Shown: positions 25,044 through 33,114 of the stretch, one piece after another | How the letters are laid out: every line of letters starts with the position of its first letter | How positions within the stretch are numbered: the first letter of the stretch is position 1 | Assembly: GCA_019418225.1 (NCBI GenBank) | Contig: DYCF01000031.1 | Coordinates: 1-51,969 of the forward strand | Direction: 5' to 3' | DNA from: Clostridiales bacterium | GTDB taxonomy: Bacteria > Bacillota > Clostridia > Lachnospirales > Cellulosilyticaceae | Length of the DNA stretch: 51,969 bases | The notes under the pieces: generated by a model | Database searches by the model: none | The model's input: the letters and a program-made list of their open reading frames with translations, nothing else | What the model was told of the DNA's origin: nothing | Translations under genes and position numbers: made by a program

Positions 25044-25967
25044 ATGCAAACCCAACGTTTTAATAGTCTTAATAACTTTTTACGCCAGCGTCATGGTGAA
25101 AAAGTTATTAAACTATCTATAGATGGTGGCTTCACTTGTCCTAATCGCGATGGACGCGTTGCCACCAAAGGCTGCACTTTTTGCAGCAGTCATGGTAGTG
25201 GTGATTTTACCCCTAAAGAAAAAGGCGATATTACAAGACAACTTGAAAGTGCCGTTTCTTTACTTTCTGCTAAGTGGGGGGAATCAAAAAAATATATTGC
25301 TTATTTTCAATCTTACTCCAATACTTATGCACCTGTAGAAGTTCTTAGAGCAAAATACGAAGAAGCTCTTGCATTTCCAGGCGTAGTTGGACTAGCTATT
25401 GCTACACGACCAGATTGTCTTGATGATGAGATTATTGACTACTTATCAGAACTTAGTACACGTACACACCTTTGGGTAGAACTCGGTCTCCAGACAATAC
25501 ATGAAGATACTGCTAAGTTTTTTAATCGTGGTTATTCACTTAATTGTTTTGATGAAGCCGTAAGTAAACTTCATGCCAAAAACATCGAAACAGTTGTTCA
25601 CCTTATATTAGGTTTACCTTATGAAACAAGAGAGCAAATGTTGGCTTCTGCGAGATACGTAAGCAAACTTCCACTTCAAGGTATTAAACTCCATATGCTT
25701 CACATACTAGATAATGCCCCTTTAGGCAAATATTATTTAGAAAATCCTTTTCCAATTCTTTCTGAAGAGGAATATATTGCATTAATTGGAGAAATACTTT
25801 GTATATTACCTCCTAAGTTAGTTATTCATAGACTTACAGGTGATGGTCCAGCTGCTCATCTTATTGCACCACTCTGGACTAAAAATAAGAAAAAAGTTCT
25901 TAATGATCTTAATCGTTATCTAAAAGAAGCTGACATCTATCAAGGTAAATCTTTAAACACATATTGA
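25044..25967 (+). CDS. TIGR01212-family (YtqA-like) radical SAM protein
   Basis: 307 residues. The cluster-binding motif is CPNRDGRVATKGCTFC (about residues 31-46), the spaced cysteine pattern of this family, followed by HGSGDF. YFQSYSNTYAPVEVLRAKYE, GLAIATRPDCLDDE, WVELGLQTIHEDT and VVHLILGLPYETREQM give the TIM-barrel core shared with Elp3-like enzymes. The substrate is not known to me with confidence. I begin at MQTQRFNSL because AGAGAGG precedes it; 16 more codons are open upstream but run into the repeat array. It may form an operon with the DUF4364 gene 57 bp downstream. Confidence 0.88.
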   Translation: MQTQRFNSLNNFLRQRHGEKVIKLSIDGGFTCPNRDGRVATKGCTFCSSHGSGDFTPKEKGDITRQLESAVSLLSAKWGESKKYIAYFQSYSNTYAPVEVLRAKYEEALAFPGVVGLAIATRPDCLDDEIIDYLSELSTRTHLWVELGLQTIHEDTAKFFNRGYSLNCFDEAVSKLHAKNIETVVHLILGLPYETREQMLASARYVSKLPLQGIKLHMLHILDNAPLGKYYLENPFPILSEEEYIALIGEILCILPPKLVIHRLTGDGPAAHLIAPLWTKNKKKVLNDLNRYLKEADIYQGKSLNTY

Positions 25968-26024
25968 GTTTCATTGTTTTTTAAGATACAATATATAATA
26001 ATAAATGTTGTAGGGAGGCAAACT

Positions 26025-26552
26025 GTGAATTTAAATCATGAAGATTTTACAATCAATAAACTCATCATACTCTATCTATTATCTCAGGTAAAAATGCCTC
26101 TTTCCTTATCTCAAATGTCACAAATCATCCTGGAGCGAGGATATACAGACTATTTCTCTCTTCAGCAATATTTAACTGAACTAGAAAAGTCTACTTTCAT
26201 TGAAAGTTATAAGCAAAATAACACCTCTTATTTTGAGATTAGTGATAAAGGTAGAGAAACGCTAGAATTCTTTGCTTCTAGAATTCCTGATTTTATTAGA
26301 AAAGAATTAGACGCCTTCATAGAAAAAAACTGGCGTCAATTAAAAAGCGAATTTGATATTCATGCAGAATACATGCCGAATAAAAGCAATGATTACGTTG
26401 TTCACTGTACCGTAACAGAAAACAACTCCACACTCATTGACTTAAGTATTAGTGTGGGTTCCAAAAAGCAAGCTGTAGAACTCTGTAGCAATTGGAGGGA
26501 AAATGCTACAAGTCTTTATGGTGAGATTTTACAAGCGTTGATGAAAAACTAA
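26025..26552 (+). CDS. DUF4364 family protein (winged-helix-like)
   Basis: 175 residues starting at GTG (MNLNHEDF) behind GGGAGG. The N-terminal 75 residues (INKLIILYLLSQVKMPLSLS, then YTDYFSLQQYLTELEKS) look like a winged-helix domain, and FEISDKGRETLEFF extends it. This pattern is typical of DUF4364, a clostridial family of unknown function that may bind DNA. The C-terminal half is a mixed alpha/beta region without known motifs. It is co-directional with the radical SAM gene and is followed at once by a palindromic element. Confidence 0.78.
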   Translation: MNLNHEDFTINKLIILYLLSQVKMPLSLSQMSQIILERGYTDYFSLQQYLTELEKSTFIESYKQNNTSYFEISDKGRETLEFFASRIPDFIRKELDAFIEKNWRQLKSEFDIHAEYMPNKSNDYVVHCTVTENNSTLIDLSISVGSKKQAVELCSNWRENATSLYGEILQALMKN

Positions 26553-26554
26553 AG

Positions 26555-26734
26555 GGTGGTTAGCCGAAGTGCTACCACCTTTTTTGTTGGGGTATTTGAG
26601 GGGTGTGGATAAGTTGAATATATATTTTTCCTTCTCCCTCCCTTTGGTCGAAGTCGAGATAAAAATATATATTCAACTTATCCACACCCAGTGAGTCTTC
26701 TAAAAAAGGTGGTAGCGTCTGGCACTTTGGCTAA
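26555..26734. repeat. 180-bp palindromic element (MITE-like); its left end is the DUF4364 terminator
   Basis: The inner arms 26601-26629 and 26661-26689 are perfectly complementary over 29 bp (starting GGGTGTGGATAAGTTGAATA) around a 31-nt centre. The outer arms, TTAGCCGAAGTG-CTACCACCTTTTTT (26560-26585) and its near inverse at 26702-26734, extend the dyad. The left end also folds by itself as GGTGGTTAGC/GCTACCACC plus T-run, a terminator. No open frame or target-site duplication is obvious. The terminator part resembles the one at 5429-5465. Confidence 0.8.
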
Positions 26735-26796
26735 AAGCTAGCGTTAACAGATACAGTGAGCCCTCAATTGGCTCATTTAATATTAATCTAAAATAT

Positions 26797-27336
26797 TTAT
26801 AGGTGTAGTGTCGTATTATTAGTTATTTGGTTTGATGCAATTTGTATCATAACTATCTTGTCCGCTTTAAGAGAGAATATGATTTGCCTGCTATCATTAA
26901 CTGCTGCGTATTTATATACTTTGTCATATTCCCTATCCTGTAAATGATTATTTACCCATAGCGGCTGAAGCACAAGTTCCTCTTTCATATATGCATTAAG
27001 TAAAACTTCTAATGAATCTCCTACCGAAACCTTACGATAGGTTAGATCATCAGTATTTTTGGTTCCTATATATCGTATCACTTCCCCCTTAGCTGACTTC
27101 TCGGTTATAATCATTCGTTCAGCATAAGTATATAATACATATTCATCAGTTTCTTCTCTTGTACCTCCTCCATCAAAAAGATTCTTAGCAACACTTCCAA
27201 CTTCCCATATATCATTATCTTTTGAGATGCTATATTCACCTTGACTGACAGCTTCTTTATTGGTATTGTTGCCACATGTCACAAGTACGAATATTAATAG
27301 ACTGCATAAAAGCATTATTGATAGTTTCTTTTGCAT
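26797..27336 (-). CDS. Predicted lipoprotein of unknown function
   Basis: 179 residues with a lipoprotein signal MQKKLSIMLLCSLLIFVLVT and Cys21 (LVTC) as predicted lipid site. The mature part is mixed alpha/beta and has no motif that I recognise. It may be a small extracellular sensor or inhibitor-like protein, but that is a guess. GAAGGAG precedes the ATG. Only 24 bp separate it from the terminator hairpin of the tRNA pair upstream, leaving little room for a separate promoter. No downstream partner: the palindromic element lies beyond its end. Confidence 0.72.
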   Translation of the reverse strand: MQKKLSIMLLCSLLIFVLVTCGNNTNKEAVSQGEYSISKDNDIWEVGSVAKNLFDGGGTREETDEYVLYTYAERMIITEKSAKGEVIRYIGTKNTDDLTYRKVSVGDSLEVLLNAYMKEELVLQPLWVNNHLQDREYDKVYKYAAVNDSRQIIFSLKADKIVMIQIASNQITNNTTLHL

Positions 27337-27360
27337 TATCGCTCTCCTTCACAGAATAAC

Positions 27361-27400
27361 AAAAAAAAGAGTTACAAGACTAAGTCTTGTAACTCTTTTT
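27361..27400 (-). terminator. Terminator after the tRNA-Gly/tRNA-Pro pair
   Basis: AAGAGTTACAAGAC pairs with GTCTTGTAACTCTT, with A- and T-runs on both sides. Confidence 0.88.
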
Positions 27401-27406
27401 GTGCCA

Positions 27407-27481
27407 TCGGGGTGACAGGACTCGAACCTGCGGCCTCCTGATCCCAAATCAGGCGCTCTAGCCAAACTGAGCCACACCCCG
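27407..27481 (-). tRNA. tRNA-Pro (TGG)
   Basis: A full cloverleaf on the minus strand: acceptor CGGGGTG/CACCCCG, anticodon loop TTTGGGA giving TGG, T-loop TTCGAGT. Discriminator A. CCA is not encoded. It follows tRNA-Gly and shares its promoter. Confidence 0.95.
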
Positions 27482-27487
27482 ATATAG

Positions 27488-27560
27488 AGCGCGAAACGGG
27501 ACTCGAACCCGCGACCCTCTCCTTGGCAAGGAGATGCTCTACCAACTGAGCCATTCGCGC
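27488..27560 (-). tRNA. tRNA-Gly (GCC)
   Basis: Acceptor GCGCGAA/TTCGCGC, anticodon loop TTGCCAA giving GCC, T-loop TTCGAGT. Discriminator T. CCA is not encoded. It is the first gene of a two-tRNA unit with tRNA-Pro 6 bp downstream. Confidence 0.95.
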
Positions 27561-27602
27561 ATATCTTCATCAAGTGCTTGTTTTCCTCACCTGACGAAGA
27601 TT

Positions 27603-27631
27603 ATATTATCATATTACTTTTTATGTGTCAA
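27603..27631 (-). promoter_or_regulatory. Promoter of the tRNA-Gly/tRNA-Pro unit
   Basis: TTGACA (27631-27626), 17 bp, TAATAT (27608-27603) on the minus strand, about 43 bp before tRNA-Gly. Confidence 0.78.
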
Positions 27632-27657
27632 CACATAAAACAATAATTTTTATTTTT

Positions 27658-28290
27658 TTATTGATAATTTTCTATTAAAGCGATTTTTTTGTCAATATGA
27701 CGTTTAAGACGCTTTGCATACTCATATTGGGGCTGTACATTACCGAAGTAATCCAGTAAAATTTGATCAATACTACTTTGTGCCAGTTGTCTATCTTCGT
27801 CATCCTCTTCAAAGATAAACGGCTTCTTATTGCTAACTGTTGATTTTTTTTCTTCTTTGTGGCTTCTTAGTTGTACTTCTTTCTCTACCAGCCCTATTGG
27901 TTTAGCTATTTTTGTCTCTATATCTTCTGCTTCTTCAGCTACCTTAGCATACATAGACTTTACTGCTTCCTCTAACTGCTTTGCTTGTATGGATTTAATA
28001 GCCTCTGGTCTTATAAGTTTACTTTGATTAAATAGACTACATTCTTTCTCTTGAATTTCATCCGGAAGACTTGTCTCATCTTCACCTTCAACTTTTTTAG
28101 TAAGAAATTTTCCCATTGTTTGAAGCGTATTATAAATATCTTCTGTCAGCTTAATACGCGGTTGCCTCGTTTCATTATTATCTTCTTCATGATGAATATG
28201 TTTTTCTTCTACCTTCTCATCATCATCTTCATCTAATATCGATAACTCCAGTTTACCGTGTTTTAAATAGTACTTATCAAACTTATTCAT
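27658..28290 (-). CDS. Unknown acidic, charged cytoplasmic protein
   Basis: 210 residues; no recognised family. It has no membrane segment or signal peptide. Stretches of Asp/Glu alternate with Lys (ILDEDDDEKVEEKHIHHEED near residue 20; FEEDDEDRQ near 165), and the middle may form coiled coil (residues about 90-145). The C-terminus (residues about 170-210: SIDQILLDYFG and then YAKRLKRHIDKKIALIENY) looks like a short folded helical module. I start at MNKFDKYYLK behind GGGGGGAG. It follows engB by 31 bp, so it is probably co-transcribed with lon-engB. There is no clear terminator after it. Confidence 0.7.
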   Translation of the reverse strand: MNKFDKYYLKHGKLELSILDEDDDEKVEEKHIHHEEDNNETRQPRIKLTEDIYNTLQTMGKFLTKKVEGEDETSLPDEIQEKECSLFNQSKLIRPEAIKSIQAKQLEEAVKSMYAKVAEEAEDIETKIAKPIGLVEKEVQLRSHKEEKKSTVSNKKPFIFEEDDEDRQLAQSSIDQILLDYFGNVQPQYEYAKRLKRHIDKKIALIENYQ

Positions 28291-28321
28291 AGTCTCCCCC
28301 CACTTGTATATCAATAAATTT

Positions 28322-28915
28322 TTATTCTACTATTTCAACTTTTTCTTCTATAATTTTCCATAACTCTTCTTTTCCTTGTTTGGTCTCAGAAGAAAAGGCA
28401 ATTAATTTATCTTGAGGTGTTAATCCTAATCCTTTACGAATCATAGATAAATGTTTTTGAACTTGACTACGTTTAATTTTATCCATTTTAGTAGCTACTA
28501 CGATTACCTCATCATGATAATGTGAAATCCAATCGTACATCATTTTATCATTAGCACCAACTTCATGTCTAATATCAATTAAAAGAATAATCTTTTGGAG
28601 ATTTTCTCTTTTTTCAAGGTAACCCTCAATGAGTTTCCCCCATTTTTCTCTCTCTGATTTTGATACTTTTGCATAGCCATACCCTGGTAAGTCTACAAAC
28701 ATATAAGTGTCTTGCACTGAATAGAAGTTAATAGTTTGTGTTTTTCCTGGTTGTGAGCTTGTTCTCGCTAATGCTCTTCTGTTTAAAAGTGTGTTTAGAA
28801 GAGATGATTTTCCTACGTTAGACTTTCCTGCGAATGCAATCTCTGGCATATCATGTGTTGGGAATTGTGATGCCATCCCAGCTGTGATGACCATTTCTGC
28901 TTTTGTTACGTTCAT
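28322..28915 (-). CDS. engB: Ribosome biogenesis GTPase EngB (YsxC)
   Basis: GTPase needed for assembly of the large ribosomal subunit in Firmicutes; 197 residues. G1 GKSNVGKSSLLN near residue 30, G2 TSSQPGKTQTINFY, G3 FVDLPGYG near 73, G4 ATKMDK and G5 FSSETK are all present. The ribosome site AAAGGAG is clear. It lies 32 bp downstream of lon, the usual clostridial order. Confidence 0.96.
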   Translation of the reverse strand: MNVTKAEMVITAGMASQFPTHDMPEIAFAGKSNVGKSSLLNTLLNRRALARTSSQPGKTQTINFYSVQDTYMFVDLPGYGYAKVSKSEREKWGKLIEGYLEKRENLQKIILLIDIRHEVGANDKMMYDWISHYHDEVIVVATKMDKIKRSQVQKHLSMIRKGLGLTPQDKLIAFSSETKQGKEELWKIIEEKVEIVE

Positions 28916-28947
28916 TAGTTTTCTCCTTTATGCGTGTAGATTGCAAT

Positions 28948-31254
28948 TTATGCAAATACATGAGCCAATACATCATTCATTGTTGTTGCATAGACAATAT
29001 GTAGGCCCTCTACAATATTTGCATCCATTTCCTCTACATTTTTCTTGTTTTGTACAGGTACAATAATTTCGTTAATGTTAGCACGCTTAGCTGCAAGTAA
29101 TTTTTCCTTCAAGCCGCCAATAGGCAGTACTCTACCTGTAATTGTAATCTCTCCTGTCATAGCTAAATTAGCTTTAACAGGCTTATCTGTAAGTGCTGAA
29201 ATCATAGCAGTTGCCATAGTAATACCAGCCGAAGGACCATCTTTAGGTACAGCGCCTTCTGGAATATGGATATGTAAGTCTTCCTTTTCATAGAAGTCTT
29301 CTGACACACCCAGTTTATCCGCTTGTGAGCGAATGTAACTTACTGCAGTCTGTGCAGATTCTTTCATTACATCTCCCATTTGTCCTGTAAGTTGCAGACG
29401 TCCTTTACCTTTCATGCGACCTACTTCTATAGATAAAGTATCTCCACCAACGCTAGTCCATGCAAGGCCTCTTACAACACCTATTTCCGGTTTATCATTT
29501 TTCTTATCATAAGTATAAATAGGCGCACCTAAATAAGTTTTTAACTTAGCTGGTGTCACTTGAACAGTTTCTAACTCATTTTCTACAATATCACGAGCTA
29601 CTTTTCTACAAACCTTACCAATTGTTCGTTCTAAACCTCTTACGCCTGCTTCCTTTGTATAGTTACTAATTAAATATAACATATTTGCTTTACTAATTTT
29701 TAAATTTTTATTTGTTAAAGCATGTTTTTTAAGTTGATTTGGCAGTAAGTATTTTTGTGCAATCTCTAATTTTTCAATTTCTGTATAGCTATTAACTTCA
29801 ATAACTTCCATACGATCAAGAAGTGGCTTAGGAATTGTTGATAAAGTATTTGCTGTAGCAATAAATAAAGTTTTTGATAAATCTAGTGGTACTTCTAAGT
29901 AATGATCTCTAAATTGACTATTTTGATTGCTGTCAAGAATCTCTAAGAGTGCAGCTGCTGGATCTCCTTTGAAGTCACCAGCCATTTTATCTACCTCATC
30001 TAAAAGCATAAGTGGATTCATTGACTTCGCTTCTGTAAGACCATAAACAAATCTACCTGGGATAGCACCTACATAAGTTCTTCTATGTCCTCTAATCTCA
30101 GCTTCATCACGTACACCACCTAGTGAAACTCTTACATAGTTTCTACCTGTGGCTTTTGCAATAGAACGTGCAATAGATGTTTTTCCTACACCTGGTGGTC
30201 CCACAAGGCAAATAATAGGCGGTTGGCCCTCTGGCGCTAACTTCTTAACTGCTAAATATTCTAGCACACGCTCTTTAATCTTAGTAAGTCCAAAGTGTTC
30301 TTTTTCAAGTACTGTTGAAGCTTTTTTTAAATCTAAGTTTTCTTTAGTCTCTACACCCCATGGCAAGTCTAAAACTGTATCAATATAGCCTCTGATTGTA
30401 CCACTTTCCGGAGATGCTGTAGAGGTCTTCTTAAGTCTACTAATTTCTTTTTTTATCTTTGTTCTAACTTCTTCTGGTAACGTAAGGGCTTTTAATTTCT
30501 CTTCATATTTCTCAATATCTGCCCCCAGTCCATCTTTGTCACCTAATTCCTCTTGAATAATCTTAATTTGTTCCCTTAAGAAGTATTCCTTCTGTGCCTT
30601 ATCAATATTCTTTTTCACCTTAGAATAAATATCTTTTTGAATATCTAAGATCTCAATCTCTGAATTTAAGATTTCAATAACCTTATACATACGTTCATTT
30701 AAATCTAAGCAGCCCAAAATTTCTTGTTTTTTTGCTACCTCTACTGGAATATGCCCAATCATAAGGTCAATCATCTCTACACTATCTTTAACACCTAAAA
30801 TACCATATAGTATTTCTTCGGTAATACGAGGACTAAGTTCTGCATAACGTTCAAAAAGCTCACCAATTGTACGAAGTAATGCTTCATACTCCTTATCCAT
30901 AACTTTTTCTTCCTCTACAACTTCTACATTTGCACAAACATAGTCCCCTTCTTCTAAACTAATGATTTTAGCACGAGACTTACCTTTTACAAGTACCTTA
31001 ACTTGTCCTTCAGTTACTTTCACCATTTGTTTAATGTGTACAATAGTTCCTACTGTATATAAATCTTCTTCTTTAGGTTCGTCTACACTAGCATCTTTTT
31101 GTGCTACTACAAAAAGCTTTTCATCTTGTTTCATTGCTTCTTCAATAGCTTTCAATGATTTAGCACGACCTACATCGAAGTGCATTACCATCTCTGGAAA
31201 AACTGTAATTCCTCTAAGTGGTAATACTGGTATAGCATTTATTTCTTTTTTCAT
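28948..31254 (-). CDS. lon: ATP-dependent protease Lon
   Basis: Cytoplasmic AAA+ serine protease for misfolded and regulatory proteins; 768 residues, as usual. An N-terminal substrate domain (PVLPLRGITVFPEMVMHFDV) and a long helical linker precede the ATPase module, with Walker A GPPGVGKTSIARSIA near residue 350 and Walker B NPLMLLDEVDKM. The C-terminal protease has the catalytic Ser in PKDGPSAGITMATAM and Lys in GGLKEKLLAAKRA. AGAGGGTGG precedes the ATG. It is 65 bp after lonB. No heat-shock operator was found. Confidence 0.97.
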   Translation of the reverse strand: MKKEINAIPVLPLRGITVFPEMVMHFDVGRAKSLKAIEEAMKQDEKLFVVAQKDASVDEPKEEDLYTVGTIVHIKQMVKVTEGQVKVLVKGKSRAKIISLEEGDYVCANVEVVEEEKVMDKEYEALLRTIGELFERYAELSPRITEEILYGILGVKDSVEMIDLMIGHIPVEVAKKQEILGCLDLNERMYKVIEILNSEIEILDIQKDIYSKVKKNIDKAQKEYFLREQIKIIQEELGDKDGLGADIEKYEEKLKALTLPEEVRTKIKKEISRLKKTSTASPESGTIRGYIDTVLDLPWGVETKENLDLKKASTVLEKEHFGLTKIKERVLEYLAVKKLAPEGQPPIICLVGPPGVGKTSIARSIAKATGRNYVRVSLGGVRDEAEIRGHRRTYVGAIPGRFVYGLTEAKSMNPLMLLDEVDKMAGDFKGDPAAALLEILDSNQNSQFRDHYLEVPLDLSKTLFIATANTLSTIPKPLLDRMEVIEVNSYTEIEKLEIAQKYLLPNQLKKHALTNKNLKISKANMLYLISNYTKEAGVRGLERTIGKVCRKVARDIVENELETVQVTPAKLKTYLGAPIYTYDKKNDKPEIGVVRGLAWTSVGGDTLSIEVGRMKGKGRLQLTGQMGDVMKESAQTAVSYIRSQADKLGVSEDFYEKEDLHIHIPEGAVPKDGPSAGITMATAMISALTDKPVKANLAMTGEITITGRVLPIGGLKEKLLAAKRANINEIIVPVQNKKNVEEMDANIVEGLHIVYATTMNDVLAHVFA

Positions 31255-31319
31255 ATATCCACCCTCTTAATTTCTGCATTTCTTTTTTCTACTTGGGCAT
31301 TTAATTTTATTATACCAAA

Positions 31320-32966
31320 CTAAGCATGTATAGCGCGATTAGCTGCATCTATAATACTTTCCCCGAAAACCTGTGTGACCATTTCTTCAACTGTTTCTAC
31401 TGGTATAACTTCTATATCTATCTCTTTAAATAGCTCCTGCATATTTTCCTTAGGAATAATAACCTTCTTAACGCCAGCTTCTTTAGCAGCCATAATTTTC
31501 TCATATACACCGCCTACTGGACAAACTAATCCTTGAATAGATACTTCTCCTGTCATAGCAATATCATTTGGAATAGGTTCATTTAAAACTGCTGAATATA
31601 AAACACAAAAAATAGCAAGTCCTGCAGATGGCCCATCTACAGGTAGACCCGAAGCAAAATTAACATGTAGTAAATATTCGTCTGTATTTACATTATATCT
31701 CATTTTTAAAATAGTGAGTACATTTTCTACAGAATTTGCAGCCATACTTTTTCTTTTAGCTGTGCTACCACGCATTTGTAAGTCCTCTTGCTCAATAATA
31801 CCTGTTACCTTGACCTTACTGCCTTCTTTACCAGTTTTAAAGGCTACAGCTTCTATATCTAGGAGTAATCCTGTTCCAGTACCAGTGACAGCTAATCCAT
31901 TCACCTTTCCGATGCTAGCTTTAGTAGGATCCACTTTCTTGCTATAACGCATATTGTAATGACCAACCTTTACCACCCATTCTATATCCTTAAGCATAAT
32001 ATTCATTCTACCATCTAGCTTCACTAAACTATATGCAGTTTGTAACATATTCACTGTATCACGCCCATTTTCGCAGTACTGTCCTACAAGCTTTCTTGCC
32101 TCAGCATCTATCTCGATATGTTCTTTACTTATTGTGTGATCTACAATAGATAGAATATCATCATAAGATAAATCTTTAAAGAAGATTTCCATACATCTTG
32201 AACGAAGTGCTGGTGGCAAATCCTCAGGTCTTTTAGTTGTGGCACCCACTAAACGAAAGTCTGCTGGTAAACCATTTTGAAATACATCATGAATATCCCT
32301 TGGAATATTCTCATCATTTTCTGTATAGTAAGCACTTTCTAAGAACACTTTCCTGTCTTCTAGTACCTTAAGTAGCTTATTCATTTGCACACCATGTAGT
32401 TCACCTATTTCATCAATAAATAAAATACCACCATGTGCCTTCGTTACAGCGCCAGGTTTAGGTTGAGGTACCCCTGCTTGCCCATAAGCACCCGCCCCTT
32501 GATAAATTGGGTCATGAACAGAGCCAATCAGTGGATCTGCAATACTTCTTTCATCAAACCTTAAGGTCGTTGCATCTAGTTCTATAAACTTGGCATTGGC
32601 TTCAAAAGGTGTACCAGGAGAATTCTTAGCAATCTCTAGTGCAATTCGCGCTGCTGCCGTCTTGCCAATTCCAGGATTCCCATAAATAAGCACATGCTGA
32701 GGATTAGGCCCACATAAGGCAATCTTAAGCGCTTTCATTCCCTCTTCTTGCCCGATAATATCCGCCTCTTCCTTAGGTCGTAGTTTTTCCGATAAGGGCT
32801 CTGTTAAGCTGATCTTCCTAAGTGATTTCATCTTATCAAATCTTTTACTAGATTCATTGTATATATTTGATTTAGATGTTGTTTGATTTTTAAGTTGTAA
32901 TAAAAAGTACATGCCTATAACACATGAAAAAAATAACTGTACACCTATTAATAAACCTTCTAACAT
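31320..32966 (-). CDS. lonB: LonB protease (sporulation-associated Lon paralogue)
   Basis: 548 residues, the same length as B. subtilis LonB. The N-terminus has a membrane helix (about residues 5-25) instead of the Lon substrate domain. LSEKLRPKEEADIIGQEEGM leads into AAA+ with Walker A GNPGIGKTAAARIA and ILFIDEIGEL (Walker B). The protease active site is FASGLPVDGPSAGLA (Ser) and GGVYEKIMAAKEAG (Lys). In Bacillus this gene is expressed in the forespore under sigma-F; a matching promoter is seen here at 33000-33029. GGGAGG precedes the chosen ATG. It lies between clpX (with a terminator in between) and lon. Confidence 0.95.
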   Translation of the reverse strand: MLEGLLIGVQLFFSCVIGMYFLLQLKNQTTSKSNIYNESSKRFDKMKSLRKISLTEPLSEKLRPKEEADIIGQEEGMKALKIALCGPNPQHVLIYGNPGIGKTAAARIALEIAKNSPGTPFEANAKFIELDATTLRFDERSIADPLIGSVHDPIYQGAGAYGQAGVPQPKPGAVTKAHGGILFIDEIGELHGVQMNKLLKVLEDRKVFLESAYYTENDENIPRDIHDVFQNGLPADFRLVGATTKRPEDLPPALRSRCMEIFFKDLSYDDILSIVDHTISKEHIEIDAEARKLVGQYCENGRDTVNMLQTAYSLVKLDGRMNIMLKDIEWVVKVGHYNMRYSKKVDPTKASIGKVNGLAVTGTGTGLLLDIEAVAFKTGKEGSKVKVTGIIEQEDLQMRGSTAKRKSMAANSVENVLTILKMRYNVNTDEYLLHVNFASGLPVDGPSAGLAIFCVLYSAVLNEPIPNDIAMTGEVSIQGLVCPVGGVYEKIMAAKEAGVKKVIIPKENMQELFKEIDIEVIPVETVEEMVTQVFGESIIDAANRAIHA

Positions 32967-32999
32967 AAAAAGTCCTCCCATTATGGTTTTATACTCTTG

Positions 33000-33029
33000 A
33001 AGTATTGCCCATAATGGTAAAAAGGATAC
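33000..33029 (-). promoter_or_regulatory. Candidate sigma-F promoter of lonB
   Basis: On the minus strand GTATC (33029-33025), 15 bp, GGCAATACTT (33009-33000). This fits GYATA-N15-GGNNANANTR with one mismatch in each box and is positioned about 35 bp before the ATG. Confidence 0.55.
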
Positions 33030-33041
33030 AGTTTAAAATAG

Positions 33042-33077
33042 AAATAGGTGCCTAAAAGTAATTTTAGGCACCTATTT
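33042..33077. terminator. Bidirectional terminator after clpX
   Basis: AAATAGGTGCCTAAAA and TTTTAGGCACCTATTT form a perfect 16-bp stem. It ends the tig-clpP-clpX side and leaves lonB to its own promoter. Confidence 0.9.
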
Positions 33078-33114
33078 TATTTAGCTTGAAAGCTGCTTTT
33101 TTAGATTATATCTA

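Noticed and set aside
27349..27573. Open reading frames over the tRNA-Gly/tRNA-Pro pair
   Set aside because: They run across tRNA sequences and their terminator; the coding potential is an effect of tRNA composition.
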